From the NCBI RefSeq assembly GCF_900129285.1, contig NZ_FQUW01000004.1, positions 1 to 64,000 of the forward strand: a DNA stretch of 64,000 nucleotides, read 5' to 3'. This document shows, in pieces, positions 33,052 through 43,191 of this stretch. Source of the DNA: Desulfofundulus australicus DSM 11792. GTDB taxonomy: Bacteria; Bacillota; Desulfotomaculia; Desulfotomaculales; Desulfovirgulaceae. The position numbers and the translations under genes were made by a program. The notes beneath the pieces are model-generated. The model saw only the letters and a program-made list of their open reading frames with translations, ran no database searches and was not told the origin of the DNA. Numbering within the stretch: position 1 is the first letter of the stretch; the number at the start of each line of letters is the position of its first letter.

Positions 33052-33744
33052 ATGAACCTTACCCGGCGGCGTAAAGAATTCCTCCACAAAATCATCAACC
33101 TCTTTCATCAGACCGGCCTTCCCGTTCACTATGTTACCGTTGCCCAGGCACTGGGAGTCAGCAAGTGGACAGCCTACGATATCCTCAAAGAACTGGAAAA
33201 AGGAGAATTTTTAAACAGGGAATACACCCTGGACCGGAACGAGAAGGCTCCCGGCCGGTCAATGGTTGTTTTCCGGCCCACGGAAAAGGCCCTCAAACTT
33301 TTGTCCCCGCAGGAAGCAAAGGCAGTACCTCCGGATGACTGGTCGGCTGCCAGGAGCAGGTTGCTCTCCCTGGTTGCCGACATGAAGAACCTGAACCCAC
33401 AAAAAATAAAAGAGGAACTCCTGGAAGAAATGGCAAGTATAGAACTGCCGGTGGTGTTCAGCGCCTATACCATAGCCCTTTTAATTACCCACATACACGA
33501 AATCAATGCCGGAGGAATGGCAGCCATGAAACACATCCTGGAAATGGCTCCCAGGCCGGAGCTGGTCCTGAGCCTTTTTGCCGGGCTGGCCATTGGTACC
33601 ATGCTCAGGGGCATGAAAGATGCAGTTAATAACAAAATTCTCACCTGCATCCGCCGTTTTGAAGAGCATATATCCAGGTGTGACCATAACGAATGCAGAA
33701 TTCTGGCCAGCTTTTTATCAGAAGCCCTTCATAGTTCAAAATAA
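33052..33744 (+). CDS. HTH-type regulator of unknown family
   Basis: 230 residues. The N-terminus has a winged-helix HTH (FHQTGLPVHYVTVAQALGVSKWTAYDILKELEKGEFLNREY), like Lrp or DtxR-type DNA-binding units. The rest is helical, with a hydrophobic, glycine-rich part (LVLSLFAGLAIGTMLRGM) and a C-terminal Cys cluster CIRRFEEHISRCDHNEC. I do not know its ligand. It has its own promoter, and its gene is followed, after a 190-base leader, by a radical SAM gene in the same direction; shared TTTTGGGT repeats suggest it regulates both. Confidence 0.75.
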   Translation: MNLTRRRKEFLHKIINLFHQTGLPVHYVTVAQALGVSKWTAYDILKELEKGEFLNREYTLDRNEKAPGRSMVVFRPTEKALKLLSPQEAKAVPPDDWSAARSRLLSLVADMKNLNPQKIKEELLEEMASIELPVVFSAYTIALLITHIHEINAGGMAAMKHILEMAPRPELVLSLFAGLAIGTMLRGMKDAVNNKILTCIRRFEEHISRCDHNECRILASFLSEALHSSK

Positions 33745-33759
33745 ATTTTTTTGCCATGC

Positions 33760-33794
33760 TTTTGGGTCTTTTGGGTTTATTAGGTCTCTTGGGT
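33760..33794 (+). promoter_or_regulatory. TTTTGGGT repeat cluster before the radical SAM gene
   Basis: TTTTGGGT occurs at 33760-33767 and 33769-33776 and as TCTTGGGT at 33787-33794. The same octamer is at 33003-33010 in the upstream regulator's leader. Two GCTAGC palindromes separated by TTGG (33876-33891) follow. Candidate operator region. Confidence 0.5.
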
Positions 33795-33937
33795 AATTGT
33801 TTGAGCCGCGAAGAAGCCGGTAAAAATTAAACAAAAGATAAGGACTTTTCCCGGAAACCTTTGGCTATATTTTTGGCTAGCTTGGGCTAGCTTTCCTGCT
33901 ATCTAATTTGAGTTTAACAGATAAGGAGGTTGTTGTT

Positions 33938-35320
33938 ATGTCCCCGGTTTCTACCAGAATGGGACGGGCTAAAAATTTCCTTGCCGCCCATCTTGCCCAA
34001 AACGTGCTGGGTTACGTGAGTAAAAACCCGGAAGCTAATTTCCCGCGCCTGCTTAACCTGGTTAAAATTCTCGCCATTCAGGAACGCCATAAAAACCAGA
34101 TTGAAACTGTTGCCTCTTACTACCGGGAAAATCCGGCTATCCGGGAATATGTCCACAGGCTGGCCAGGAACCTCCATCCCAACGTGCGCAACCGCCTGTT
34201 GTACAACTGGTTCATGAACGCCATGATCTTCGGCATTCCCCGCCAGAGGAGCCTGTCCGCCGAGCTGGGGGTGAACATTCCCAATTTCATCCTGGTGGAC
34301 CCCACCAGTGCCTGCAACCTGGCCTGTGAAGGCTGCTGGGCGGGCAAATATTCTCCCAGGAAATTAAGCCCGGAAAGGCTGGACCGCCTTTTCAACGAAG
34401 CCAAGGAACTGGGCATTTACTGGATTGTTTTTTCCGGCGGCGAACCACTGGTTTACCCGCACCTGTTCGACCTGATGACCAGGCATCGCGATATGGCCTT
34501 TATGGCTTATACCAACGGTACGCTGATTGATGAAAAGATGGCCGATAAAATCATCGAGGTGGGCAACTTCTCCCCGGCCATCAGCCTGGAAGGGTGGCGG
34601 GAACGCACCGACGCCCGGCGGGGTCCGGGAACCTTTGACAGGGTTATGCGGGCCATGGACCTGCTCAGGGAACGGGGTGCGGCATTCGGCGTTTCCATCA
34701 CCATCACCAGGGAAAACGTTATGGAAGTCACCAGCGATGAATTTATTGATTTCCTTATTGAAAAAGGGGTTTTATACGGCTGGACATTCCATTATATCCC
34801 CATCGGCCGCAATCCCAACATAAACCTGATGGTCACCCCGGAACAGAGGGCCTATCTGGCCGAGCGCATACCCTACATCCGCACCCATAAACCCATTATG
34901 ATTGCGGATTTCTGGAACGATGGTGAGCTGGTAGAAGGGTGCATTGCCGGAGGGCGTCGCTATTTCCATATCAATGCCGCCGGGGAAGTGGAACCCTGTG
35001 CCTTTGTTCATTTTGCCGTGGACAACATTAACGAAAAAAGCCTGCTGGAAGTCCTGCGCTCACCCCTGTTTGCCGCTTACCAGAAGCGCCAGCCCTTCCA
35101 TGACAACCTGCTCCGGCCCTGTCCAATTATAGACGTACCCCGGGCCCTCAGGGAGATAGTAAAGGAATCGGGCGCCCATCCCACCCACGAAGGGGCGGAA
35201 ACAGTGCTGCAGGGCATAATTGCCGCCCACCTGGATGAGCGCTCCCGGGAATGGGGCCGGGTGGCCGACAGGATCTGGGCAGAACGCCAGCAGTTGAAAA
35301 AAGCCCGGGAGCTCTCTTAA
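33938..35320 (+). CDS. Radical SAM protein of unknown reaction
   Basis: 460 residues, cytoplasmic or peripheral. The cluster motif is DPTSACNLACEGCWAG, and IVFSGGEPLVYPHLFDLM is the SAM-contacting strand. A SPASM-like C-terminal site is seen in EGCIAGGRRYFHINAAGEVEPCAFVHFA and later CPIIDVP, which could bind extra iron-sulfur clusters. The 110-residue N-terminal helical part is unusual. ATG at 33938 follows AAGGAGG. Such enzymes modify lipids, peptides or cofactors; a membrane-lipid coupling enzyme is one idea worth testing, but nothing in the context fixes it. Confidence 0.82.
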   Translation: MSPVSTRMGRAKNFLAAHLAQNVLGYVSKNPEANFPRLLNLVKILAIQERHKNQIETVASYYRENPAIREYVHRLARNLHPNVRNRLLYNWFMNAMIFGIPRQRSLSAELGVNIPNFILVDPTSACNLACEGCWAGKYSPRKLSPERLDRLFNEAKELGIYWIVFSGGEPLVYPHLFDLMTRHRDMAFMAYTNGTLIDEKMADKIIEVGNFSPAISLEGWRERTDARRGPGTFDRVMRAMDLLRERGAAFGVSITITRENVMEVTSDEFIDFLIEKGVLYGWTFHYIPIGRNPNINLMVTPEQRAYLAERIPYIRTHKPIMIADFWNDGELVEGCIAGGRRYFHINAAGEVEPCAFVHFAVDNINEKSLLEVLRSPLFAAYQKRQPFHDNLLRPCPIIDVPRALREIVKESGAHPTHEGAETVLQGIIAAHLDERSREWGRVADRIWAERQQLKKARELS

Positions 35321-35333
35321 CAGGTCAACGCGA

Positions 35334-35360
35334 AAGGCCGGCCAATGCCGGCCTTCTTTA
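35334..35360 (+). terminator. Terminator of the radical SAM gene
   Basis: AAGGCCGGC-CAAT-GCCGGCCTT is followed by CTTTAA. A second long hairpin (GAGAGCGGGCT / AGCCCGCTCTC, about 35384-35416) overlaps the end of the convergent ferredoxin gene. Confidence 0.8.
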
Positions 35361-35396
35361 ACCTGCTGGTCGTGGTGAAAGGAGAGCGGGCTGCGT

Positions 35397-36080
35397 TCAG
35401 GCCACCAGCCCGCTCTCTCTTTTGCTTTCACCGGAATCGAAGGACAGGGCACGGCGGGGACAGGCGGCCACACAGGTACCGCATTTCAGACAATCGTTGT
35501 CCCCCACAAGACCTTCCAGCCGGTACTCATAGGGCTTCAGCTGCATCGGGCACGCCCGGGCACAGGCCCGGCACCCGGTGCAGGTCCGGCTGATGAAAAG
35601 GGGATTCTTGCCCCCGGAAAGCCAGTGAGCCAGCGTACCCATGGGGCAGATGTGACACCAGACCCGGGGATGGATAACCAGCCCCAGAATGATTCCCACC
35701 AGGGTCGTAATGGTGAGCAGCCGTACCAGGGCCAGTCCCATAGCCGCCAGATAACCCCGGGCAAGGTACCACTGGGTACCGATCATGGTAAATATTAAAA
35801 ACAGCATAAATACCCGCACCTTCTGGCTGCGGAAAAAAGCGGGTATGGCTTTCCGCCTGGACAGGGGACGGATAAAAAGATCGAAAAATGCACCCCGGGG
35901 GCACATCCAGTCACACCAGGCACGCCCCCGGAAGATAGCCACCCCCACTGCCCCGGCCATGCACCCCAGGAGCAGGAACCCCAGCCAGGGGTAGAACCAG
36001 CCCAGGATGGCAACCAGGGGCAGGCCTGCCCAGGTTAAACCCTGTCTTAGTTTACGTTCTCTCAGCTTTTCTTTTAACAC
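35397..36080 (-). CDS. NapH-like membrane-bound polyferredoxin
   Basis: 227 residues. Several membrane helices (LTWAGLPLVAILGWFYPWLGF, FMLFLIFTMIG, LVRLLTITTLVGIILGLVI) alternate with cysteine motifs: CDWMCPRG, WCHICPMG, and two [4Fe-4S] ferredoxin sites CTGCRACARACP and CLKCGTCVAACP. This is the NapH/NosR/CcoG-like fold that moves electrons across or along the membrane. The gene diverges from a CsoR-like regulator; its promoter carries the ATACCCC palindrome, so it is probably under that sensor. Redox partner unknown. Confidence 0.87.
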   Translation of the reverse strand: MLKEKLRERKLRQGLTWAGLPLVAILGWFYPWLGFLLLGCMAGAVGVAIFRGRAWCDWMCPRGAFFDLFIRPLSRRKAIPAFFRSQKVRVFMLFLIFTMIGTQWYLARGYLAAMGLALVRLLTITTLVGIILGLVIHPRVWCHICPMGTLAHWLSGGKNPLFISRTCTGCRACARACPMQLKPYEYRLEGLVGDNDCLKCGTCVAACPRRALSFDSGESKRESGLVA

Positions 36081-36163
36081 TGAACTCCTCCTCTCTTAAC
36101 TTAAAGTTAAATTACGGGGATGCGGCCGTCCCTGCGGGACAGCAGCAACCTCTGTCTATACAC

Positions 36164-36218
36164 ATACCCCTAGGGGTATCTCATGTAAAATATTACTCCC
36201 CCTCTTTTGCAATGTCAA
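36164..36218 (-). promoter_or_regulatory. Promoter and CsoR-type operator of the polyferredoxin gene
   Basis: On the minus strand TTGACA (36213-36218) and TAATAT (36190-36195) are spaced 17 bases. The perfect 16-base palindrome ATACCCCTAGGGGTAT at 36164-36179 covers the transcription start region. The sequence has the form of CsoR/CstR-family operators. Confidence 0.8.
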
Positions 36219-36241
36219 TAGGTATTTTTCCTGCCCTGCCC

Positions 36242-36290
36242 TTGACAAAACAAAAAATTAATAGTAAACTTAAAATACCATACGGGGTAT
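36242..36290 (+). promoter_or_regulatory. Promoter and CsoR-type operator of the regulator gene
   Basis: TTGACA (36242-36247) and TAAACT (36265-36270) are spaced 17 bases. ATACCATACGGGGTAT at 36275-36290 is an imperfect copy of the palindrome found on the divergent promoter and again sits over the transcription start. Confidence 0.75.
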
Positions 36291-36313
36291 AGGGCTATGA
36301 AAGGGGACGCAAG

Positions 36314-36598
36314 ATGGGGAAAGACCGGATTTACCGGCAGGAAGTGCAGGGAGATCTGCTGGCCCGCCTGAAACGCATTGAAGGCCAGGTACGGGGAGTA
36401 TCCAGGATGATCCAGGAGCAGCGCAGCTGCGGTGAGGTGGTCATCCAGCTGGCGGCCATTAAGGCAGCCATCAGCCAGGTGGCCATGACCACCCTGGCCT
36501 GCCACCTGGCCGATGAACTTACGGAGGGTCTGGCGGAAGGCAAGGAGCTTAAAGATATTATGGCCGATTTCATGCAGATTTTCCGCAAGTTTACCTGA
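36314..36598 (+). CDS. CsoR/CstR-family (DUF156) thiol or metal sensor repressor
   Basis: 94 residues. LLARLKRIEGQVRGVSRMIQEQRSCGEVVIQLAAIKAAISQVAMTTLACHLADEL is the four-helix DUF156 core. Both key cysteines are present (RSCGE and LACHL), but the His that Cu(I)-sensing CsoR has four residues before the second Cys is Thr here. That pattern is closer to the persulfide sensor CstR. Two 16-base palindromes lie on its own and the divergent promoter, and a HesB-like selenoprotein gene follows 47 bases later. Ligand assignment is an inference. Confidence 0.88.
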   Translation: MGKDRIYRQEVQGDLLARLKRIEGQVRGVSRMIQEQRSCGEVVIQLAAIKAAISQVAMTTLACHLADELTEGLAEGKELKDIMADFMQIFRKFT

Positions 36599-36645
36599 TG
36601 TTATAACCCTGCTTTCTGCCACTACAGAACAGGAGCGTGATATTC

Positions 36646-36930
36646 ATGGTTCAGGTGCATGTATCCGACGAAGCCAGGGATTATATCCTGCAGCAGACCG
36701 ATACCATCACCCTGGTTATGGAACTCTGCGGCGGGTGAGGTGGCATGACCCTGGAGCCTGCCGTGTATGCAGGCCAGCCTCCTGATGTGGAAAGATTCCT
36801 CCGGACCGAAGCCAACGGCCTGAAGGTGTTTCTGCCCAAAAACGCCCGGGTTGCTCCGGAAGGGATCAGCATCGACATCACCGGGCAGGGTGCATGGCGC
36901 CGCCTGTCCATCCAGGGATTGCTCGGCTGA
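36646..36930 (+). CDS. HesB-like CC/Se-motif selenoprotein, UGA read as selenocysteine
   Basis: The frame from ATG 36646 (AGGAG ten bases upstream) meets TGA at 36736-36738 and continues without stop for 63 more codons to TGA 36930, giving 94 residues. Before the UGA are VSDEARDYILQQ and MELCGG; after it GGMTLEPAVYAG, GLKVFLPKNARV and a closing LSIQGLLG. The centre is thus CGG-U-GG. This is the layout I recall for the small HesB-like CC/Se family, where other members have Cys at this position. A hairpin with the shape of a bacterial SECIS starts 12 bases after the UGA. The function is probably handling of sulfur, selenium or iron-sulfur in response to the upstream thiol sensor. Confidence 0.8.
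36736..36738 (+). other. In-frame UGA, putative selenocysteine codon
   Basis: TGA is codon 31 of the HesB-like gene, in the context CTGCGGCGGG-TGA-GGTGGC. Treating it as a stop leaves a 30-residue peptide and an orphan frame of 61 residues beginning at ATG 36745, which has no ribosome site. Confidence 0.75.
36751..36777 (+). promoter_or_regulatory. SECIS-like stem-loop
   Basis: CTGG (36751-36754) pairs with CCAG (36774-36777) and CCTGC (36757-36761) with GCAGG (36769-36773), with a two-base AG bulge. The seven-base loop CGTGTAT has G in its second position and starts 24 bases after the UGA. These are the usual distance and loop features of bacterial SelB-binding elements. Confidence 0.65.
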
Positions 36931-36939
36931 GCCGGAAAA

Positions 36940-36982
36940 AAGAAAAAAAAGCCCCTGCCGTCAGGCAGGGGTGTTTCTTTTT
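36940..36982. terminator. Bidirectional terminator between the selenoprotein gene and hppA
   Basis: CCCCTGCC-GTCA-GGCAGGGG is preceded by A-rich and followed by T-rich sequence, so it can end transcripts from both sides. Confidence 0.88.
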
Positions 36983-39000
36983 TAACGGGCGATATTGGCA
37001 ATCAGCGGAATGATCAACAGGGCCACGATGTTCACGATCTTGATCATCGGGTTGATGGCCGGCCCCGCAGTATCTTTCAACGGGTCACCGACGGTGTCAC
37101 CCGTTACCGCTGCAGCGTGGGCAGGAGTGCCCTTACCGCCGTACATACCTTCCTCAATGTACTTCTTGGCATTGTCCCAGGCACCGCCGCCGGCGGTCTG
37201 GAAGATGGCCAGGAAGAGACCGCTGATGATGGTACCCATCAGCATCCCGCCCAGGGCATCCCGGCCCAGGATCAGGCCCACAATGACGGGGGCCAGGACG
37301 GGAATCAGTCCGGGCAGGATCATTTCCTTCAGCGCACGGCGGGTAACGATATCCACGCAGCGGCCGTACTCAGGCTTGGCCTTGCCTTCCATGAGGCCCT
37401 TAATTTCCCGGAACTGCCTCCGCACCTCATTGACCACTTCGTAGGCCGCCCGGCCCACAGCACCAATGGCCAGGGAGGAGAACAGGAAGGGCAGGGCAGC
37501 GCCGATGAACAGGCCGGCCAGCACCCACGGGTTGTTGATGGAGAAGGTAAGCAGTTCTGCAGGAACGTAGTCCGCCAGGTGGTGGGTATAGTCGGCAAAC
37601 AGAACAATCGCTGCCAGGCCGGCGGAACCGATGGCGTAACCCTTGGTCACCGCCTTGGTGGTGTTACCCACAGCATCCAGCGGGTCGGTGATGTTCCGGA
37701 CCTCATCCGGCAGTTCGGCCATTTCGGCAATACCACCGGCGTTGTCGGTAATGGGTCCGTAGGAGTCGATGGCCACGATAATACCGGTCATGGAGAGCAT
37801 GGACATGGAGGCAATGGCCACGGCATAGAGGCCGCCTTCATGGCCGCCACCAATCAGATAGGAAATAATGATACCCGCCACAATCACCAGGGCCGGGAGC
37901 ACACCGGCTTCCATGGCCACGGAAATACCGGTGATGATGTTGGTAGCGTGGCCGGACTGTGATGCTTCAGCGATGGATTTTACCGGGCGGAAACTCTTGG
38001 ACGTATAGTAGTCGGTAATATACACAATGGCCACGGTAACCACAATACCGATAAGGGCCGGCCAGAAGTAAGTGGAGTTGCCCAGAACGGACGTGGTCAC
38101 AAACCAGAAGCCGATCAGGGACAGGATGGCGGAAGCCCAGAGTCCCTTGTAAAGAGCACCCATAATATTGGTGCTCTGGTCACCCATCCGTACAAAGAAA
38201 GTACCGATAATGGAGGCAATGATTGCTACAGCACCTAAAACCATGGGATAGATGACATACTGGGGCTGGTTGTCGAAAAGCAGGAATCCCAGAAGCATGG
38301 CCCCTACGGCGGTGACGGCATAGGTCTCAAAAAGGTCAGCCGCCATACCGGCACAGTCACCCACGTTGTCACCCACGTTGTCGGCAATAACCGCCGGGTT
38401 CCGGGGGTCGTCTTCGGGAATGCCGGCTTCAACTTTACCCACCAGGTCAGCACCCACGTCGGCACTCTTGGTATAAATACCGCCGCCCAGACGGGCGAAC
38501 ACACTGATCAGCGAACCGCCAAAGCCCAGACCCACCAGGGCCACCGGGTCTCTAAAAATGACGTACATGGCCGAAACACCCAGCAGGGCCAGGCTCACGC
38601 ACATCATCCCCGTCACGGCACCGCCCTTGAAAGCTACCTGCAGGGCGTGGTTGATGCCGGACTTGGCCGCTTCAGCCACACGGGTATTGCCCCGGGTGGT
38701 CACGTACATGCCGATATAACCGCAAAGGCCGGAGAAAACGGCTCCGATGATAAAGCCAATTGCTGTCCAGTAGTTAAGACCGAACAGGATGATCAGGGCC
38801 ACGACAATACCCACCAGGGCTATGGTCTTGTACTGCCGGTTGAGGTAAGCCATAGCCCCTTCCTGGATGGCCGCCGAAATTTCCTGCATGCGCTGGGAAC
38901 CAGCTGGACGACTAAGTACCCATGAGGCCAGATAACCTGCAAACAGGATACCGATAATGGCAGCCACCAACCCGGCATAGGTCATCCACGACTGTTCCAA
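36982..39000 (-). CDS. hppA: Membrane-bound proton-translocating pyrophosphatase
   Basis: 672 residues with about 16 membrane helices. It hydrolyses PPi and pumps H+. The cytoplasmic active-site motifs are present: [39 protein letters not shown], and [21 protein letters not shown]. The sequence [10 protein letters not shown] has Lys and Thr where K+-dependent enzymes have Ala and Gly or Ala, which predicts a K+-independent pump. TTG at 39000 after GGGGGGAA is the likely start. In sulfate reducers such a pump can recover energy from PPi released by sulfate activation. Confidence 0.95.
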   Translation of the reverse strand: MEQSWMTYAGLVAAIIGILFAGYLASWVLSRPAGSQRMQEISAAIQEGAMAYLNRQYKTIALVGIVVALIILFGLNYWTAIGFIIGAVFSGLCGYIGMYVTTRGNTRVAEAAKSGINHALQVAFKGGAVTGMMCVSLALLGVSAMYVIFRDPVALVGLGFGGSLISVFARLGGGIYTKSADVGADLVGKVEAGIPEDDPRNPAVIADNVGDNVGDCAGMAADLFETYAVTAVGAMLLGFLLFDNQPQYVIYPMVLGAVAIIASIIGTFFVRMGDQSTNIMGALYKGLWASAILSLIGFWFVTTSVLGNSTYFWPALIGIVVTVAIVYITDYYTSKSFRPVKSIAEASQSGHATNIITGISVAMEAGVLPALVIVAGIIISYLIGGGHEGGLYAVAIASMSMLSMTGIIVAIDSYGPITDNAGGIAEMAELPDEVRNITDPLDAVGNTTKAVTKGYAIGSAGLAAIVLFADYTHHLADYVPAELLTFSINNPWVLAGLFIGAALPFLFSSLAIGAVGRAAYEVVNEVRRQFREIKGLMEGKAKPEYGRCVDIVTRRALKEMILPGLIPVLAPVIVGLILGRDALGGMLMGTIISGLFLAIFQTAGGGAWDNAKKYIEEGMYGGKGTPAHAAAVTGDTVGDPLKDTAGPAINPMIKIVNIVALLIIPLIANIAR

Positions 39001-39156
39001 GAAAATTCCCCCCCATGGTTAATTTTTTAGATGACCGCTGAAAAAATACCCAACCTCCCTCTCCCGGATCACCTCCCCCTTCCCGTGACAGGCGCCTCCT
39101 CCACCTTTTTCTACTTTTTCTGGCCGGTGGCCGGCAACCTGTCAGAATAAGACAAT

Positions 39157-39176
39157 GGGCTTATGTCCATAAGCCC
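39157..39176 (-). terminator. Hairpin at the end of secG
   Basis: GGGCTTAT / ATAAGCCC forms an eight-base stem that includes the secG stop codon. The T-run after it is weak, so it may be a terminator or 3' stabiliser. Confidence 0.55.
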
Positions 39177-39388
39177 AAAACCAGCGACGTTATGGCAAAC
39201 AGCACAGCCATTATTGTTGTCAGCTTACTCAAAAATTCATCCAGGCCTTTCTTTTTACCAAACAAAACCTCCGCTCCCCCGGCAATGGCACCGGAGAGCC
39301 CGGCACTTCTTCCCGATTGCAGGAGTACCGTGGCGATAAGACCGAAACACAGGAGTACATGAATGGCTATTAAAACGCCCTTGAGCAC
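39161..39388 (-). CDS. secG: Preprotein translocase subunit SecG
   Basis: 75 residues with two membrane helices (VLIAIHVLLCFGLIATVLLQ and LTTIMAVLFAITSLVLGLW) and the conserved loop SGRSAGLSGAIAGGAEVLFGKKKG between them. It assists SecYE-dependent export. GTG at 39388 with AGGAGG nine bases upstream gives a normal length. It lies downstream of eno, as in many Firmicutes. Confidence 0.93.
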   Translation of the reverse strand: MLKGVLIAIHVLLCFGLIATVLLQSGRSAGLSGAIAGGAEVLFGKKKGLDEFLSKLTTIMAVLFAITSLVLGLWT

Positions 39389-39448
39389 CTGCTGGCACCT
39401 CCTCTTCCATTCGCTGTTATTATAGCACACATCATTAATAATTGACAA

Positions 39449-40807
<1,359 letters not shown>

Positions 40808-40823
40808 CTACAACCGCATATTA

Positions 40824-42383
40824 TTATCCATCCCAGCGTTCCAAAATCAGAGAACTGCCGGTCATCTCCGGAGGCACGGGAACTCCCATCAGGTCCAGCA
40901 TGGTCGGGGCAATATCCGCCAGGATGCCCCCCGGACGGAGTTTTACCCGCCCTGAATCAGCCCCGATAAGGATAAAGGGAGCCCGGCTGGTAGTGTGAGC
41001 GGTATGGGGATGCCCGCTGTGGGGGTCCAGCATTTCATCGGCATTGCCGTGGTCGGCGGTAATTATCACCGTCCCCCCTTTTTCCTGAACAGCTTTCACC
41101 ACCTTCCCCACACACCGGTCCACAGTTTCGATGGCCTTAATTGCCGCGTCCATATCCCCGGTATGGCCCACCATATCAGCGTTGGCGTAGTTCATAATAA
41201 TGACCTGGTATTTGCCGCTGGCCAGCTGTTCCAGGAAGGCTTCGGTAACCTCCGGAGCGCTCATTTCCGGCTTCTGATCGTAAGTTGCCACTTTAGGTGA
41301 GGGGATCAGCAGACGGTCCTCACCGGGGTAAGGGGTTTCCACCCCCCCGTTGAAGAAGAAGGTTACATGGGCGTACTTTTCCGTTTCGGCCAGGCGCAGC
41401 TGCCTGAGCCCCAGACGGCTGATAACTTCTCCCAGGGTGTTGGTCGGATGGTGCGGCTCAAAGGCCACCGGGGCATTAATGGTCTTATCGTAAAGGGTCA
41501 TGCAGGTAAAGTGCACCTGCGGCCGGTTCGCCGGACGCTCAAAGCCGGTAAAATCTTCGTCCACAAAAGCCCGGGTGATCTGCCTGGCCCGGTCGGGGCG
41601 GAAATTGTAAAAGATCACCGCATCACCACTTTCCACCAGCGCTACGGGGGCACCTGCCCTGGTAATTACCGTGGGCTGTACAAACTCATCGGTCTCCCCC
41701 CGCCGGTACGACTCTTCCAGAGCCTCCATGGCGGAAGAAGCTGTAAGTCCCTTCCCCAGAACCATGGCTTCATAGGCCCTCCGGGTACGGTCCCAGCGGC
41801 GGTCCCGGTCCATGGCGTAGTAGCGTCCCATGACCGTGGCAATGATTCCCGTGCCCAGCTCCCGGCATTTTTCTTCCAGCTGCTGGATATATTCCCCGGC
41901 ATTATCGGGGGGGACGTCCCGGCCGTCCAGGAAACAGTGTATGTAAACTTTTGACAAATTATGCCTCCTGGCCAGTTCCAGCAGGGCAAAAAGATGGCTG
42001 ATATGACTGTGCACACCGCCGTCGGACAACAGCCCCATCAGGTGCAGCGCCCCGCCGGTGGCCTGCACGTGCTCCACCGCTGCCACAAGGGCCTTATTGG
42101 TAAAAAAGCTGCCGTCCCTGATGGCCCTGGTTATACGGGTCAGCTCCTGATAAACAATACGCCCCGCTCCGATGTTGAGGTGCCCTACCTCCGAGTTACC
42201 CATCTGGCCATCGGGCAGGCCCACATCCTCACCCGAAGTTCCCAGGGTGGTATGGGGGTAGGTGGCCCAAAAGTGGTCCATATGGGGTGTTCTGGCCCGG
42301 GCAATGGCATTTCCCTCTTCTTCAGCTCTCAGGCCCCAGCCATCCAGGATAACCAGGACCATGGGAATATTCTTTATTTCCAT
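40824..42383 (-). CDS. gpmI: Phosphoglycerate mutase, cofactor-independent
   Basis: 519 residues. An Mn-dependent alkaline-phosphatase-fold enzyme that converts 3- to 2-phosphoglycerate. [11 protein letters not shown] starts the metal site, the phosphoserine is in [14 protein letters not shown], and [10 protein letters not shown] near the C-terminus supplies more ligands. ATG follows GGAGG. The Mn-dependent GpmI is pH-sensitive and in Bacillus is important in sporulation. Confidence 0.97.
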   Translation of the reverse strand: MEIKNIPMVLVILDGWGLRAEEEGNAIARARTPHMDHFWATYPHTTLGTSGEDVGLPDGQMGNSEVGHLNIGAGRIVYQELTRITRAIRDGSFFTNKALVAAVEHVQATGGALHLMGLLSDGGVHSHISHLFALLELARRHNLSKVYIHCFLDGRDVPPDNAGEYIQQLEEKCRELGTGIIATVMGRYYAMDRDRRWDRTRRAYEAMVLGKGLTASSAMEALEESYRRGETDEFVQPTVITRAGAPVALVESGDAVIFYNFRPDRARQITRAFVDEDFTGFERPANRPQVHFTCMTLYDKTINAPVAFEPHHPTNTLGEVISRLGLRQLRLAETEKYAHVTFFFNGGVETPYPGEDRLLIPSPKVATYDQKPEMSAPEVTEAFLEQLASGKYQVIIMNYANADMVGHTGDMDAAIKAIETVDRCVGKVVKAVQEKGGTVIITADHGNADEMLDPHSGHPHTAHTTSRAPFILIGADSGRVKLRPGGILADIAPTMLDLMGVPVPPEMTGSSLILERWDG

Positions 42384-42419
42384 GGAAAACCTCCTGATAA
42401 CAGGTCATCATTCCGCCTC

Positions 42420-43178
42420 TTACTGCAGTGCCGCCCGGACAATGGCAGCAAAACTTTCCACCTTCAGGCTGGCACCACCTACCAGGGCGCCGTCGATATC
42501 GGGCTGCCCCAGAAGTTCGGCGGCGTTATCGGGCTTAACGCTTCCGCCGTACTGGATACGCACCTGCCGGGCCGCTTCCTGACCCCCCATCTCAGCCAGC
42601 AGGGAGCGGATAAAAGCATTTACCTGCTGGGCGTCTTCAGGGGAAGCCGTGCGCCCGGTGCCGATGGCCCACACCGGTTCATAGGCCACCACCAGGCCGG
42701 CCAGTTCAGCTGCGGAAAGACCGGCCAGCGAGCGGCGGACCTGTTCCCCCACAACCTTTTCCGTATTTCCCGCTTCCCTATCTTTCAGGTGTTCTCCCAC
42801 ACAAACGATGGGGGTCAAACCGTGTTTAAGGGCCAGCTTTACTTTGGCGTTAATCATTTCATCACTCTCACCAAAATATTGCCGGCGTTCCGAGTGGCCC
42901 AGGATCACGTAACGGCACCCGATTTCCTTCAGCATGACCGGGGAAACTTCTCCCGTATATGCCCCTTCCTCGGCCTGGTACATATTCTGGGCCCCCAGGG
43001 CCATACCCGTTCCCTGCAGCTCCCGGGCCACGGCATAAAGGGCGGTAAACGGGGGACAAACGGCCACTTCCACCCCCTGGATACCGGCCAGGGCTTCCTT
43101 GAGTCCCCGCACAAATTCCACCGCTTCGGTGACCGTTTTATACATTTTCCAGTTACCCGCCAGAAGGGGTATCCGCAT
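42420..43178 (-). CDS. tpiA: Triosephosphate isomerase
   Basis: 252 residues, a complete TIM barrel: Lys in AGNWKMYKT, His in [13 protein letters not shown], and the catalytic Glu in [20 protein letters not shown] at 43178 follows GGAGAGG. It is only 13 bases from the pgk stop. Confidence 0.97.
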   Translation of the reverse strand: MRIPLLAGNWKMYKTVTEAVEFVRGLKEALAGIQGVEVAVCPPFTALYAVARELQGTGMALGAQNMYQAEEGAYTGEVSPVMLKEIGCRYVILGHSERRQYFGESDEMINAKVKLALKHGLTPIVCVGEHLKDREAGNTEKVVGEQVRRSLAGLSAAELAGLVVAYEPVWAIGTGRTASPEDAQQVNAFIRSLLAEMGGQEAARQVRIQYGGSVKPDNAAELLGQPDIDGALVGGASLKVESFAAIVRAALQ

Positions 43179-43191
43179 GGCTACCTCTCCC

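Noticed and set aside
33745-33937. Riboswitch or T-box in the radical SAM leader
   Set aside because: The leader has short T/G-rich repeats and two GCTAGC palindromes, but I could not fit a known riboswitch core or a T-box motif.
36745-36930. Separate 61-residue gene after the UGA
   Set aside because: No ribosome site, and its sequence continues the HesB-like frame; treated as the second half of the selenoprotein.
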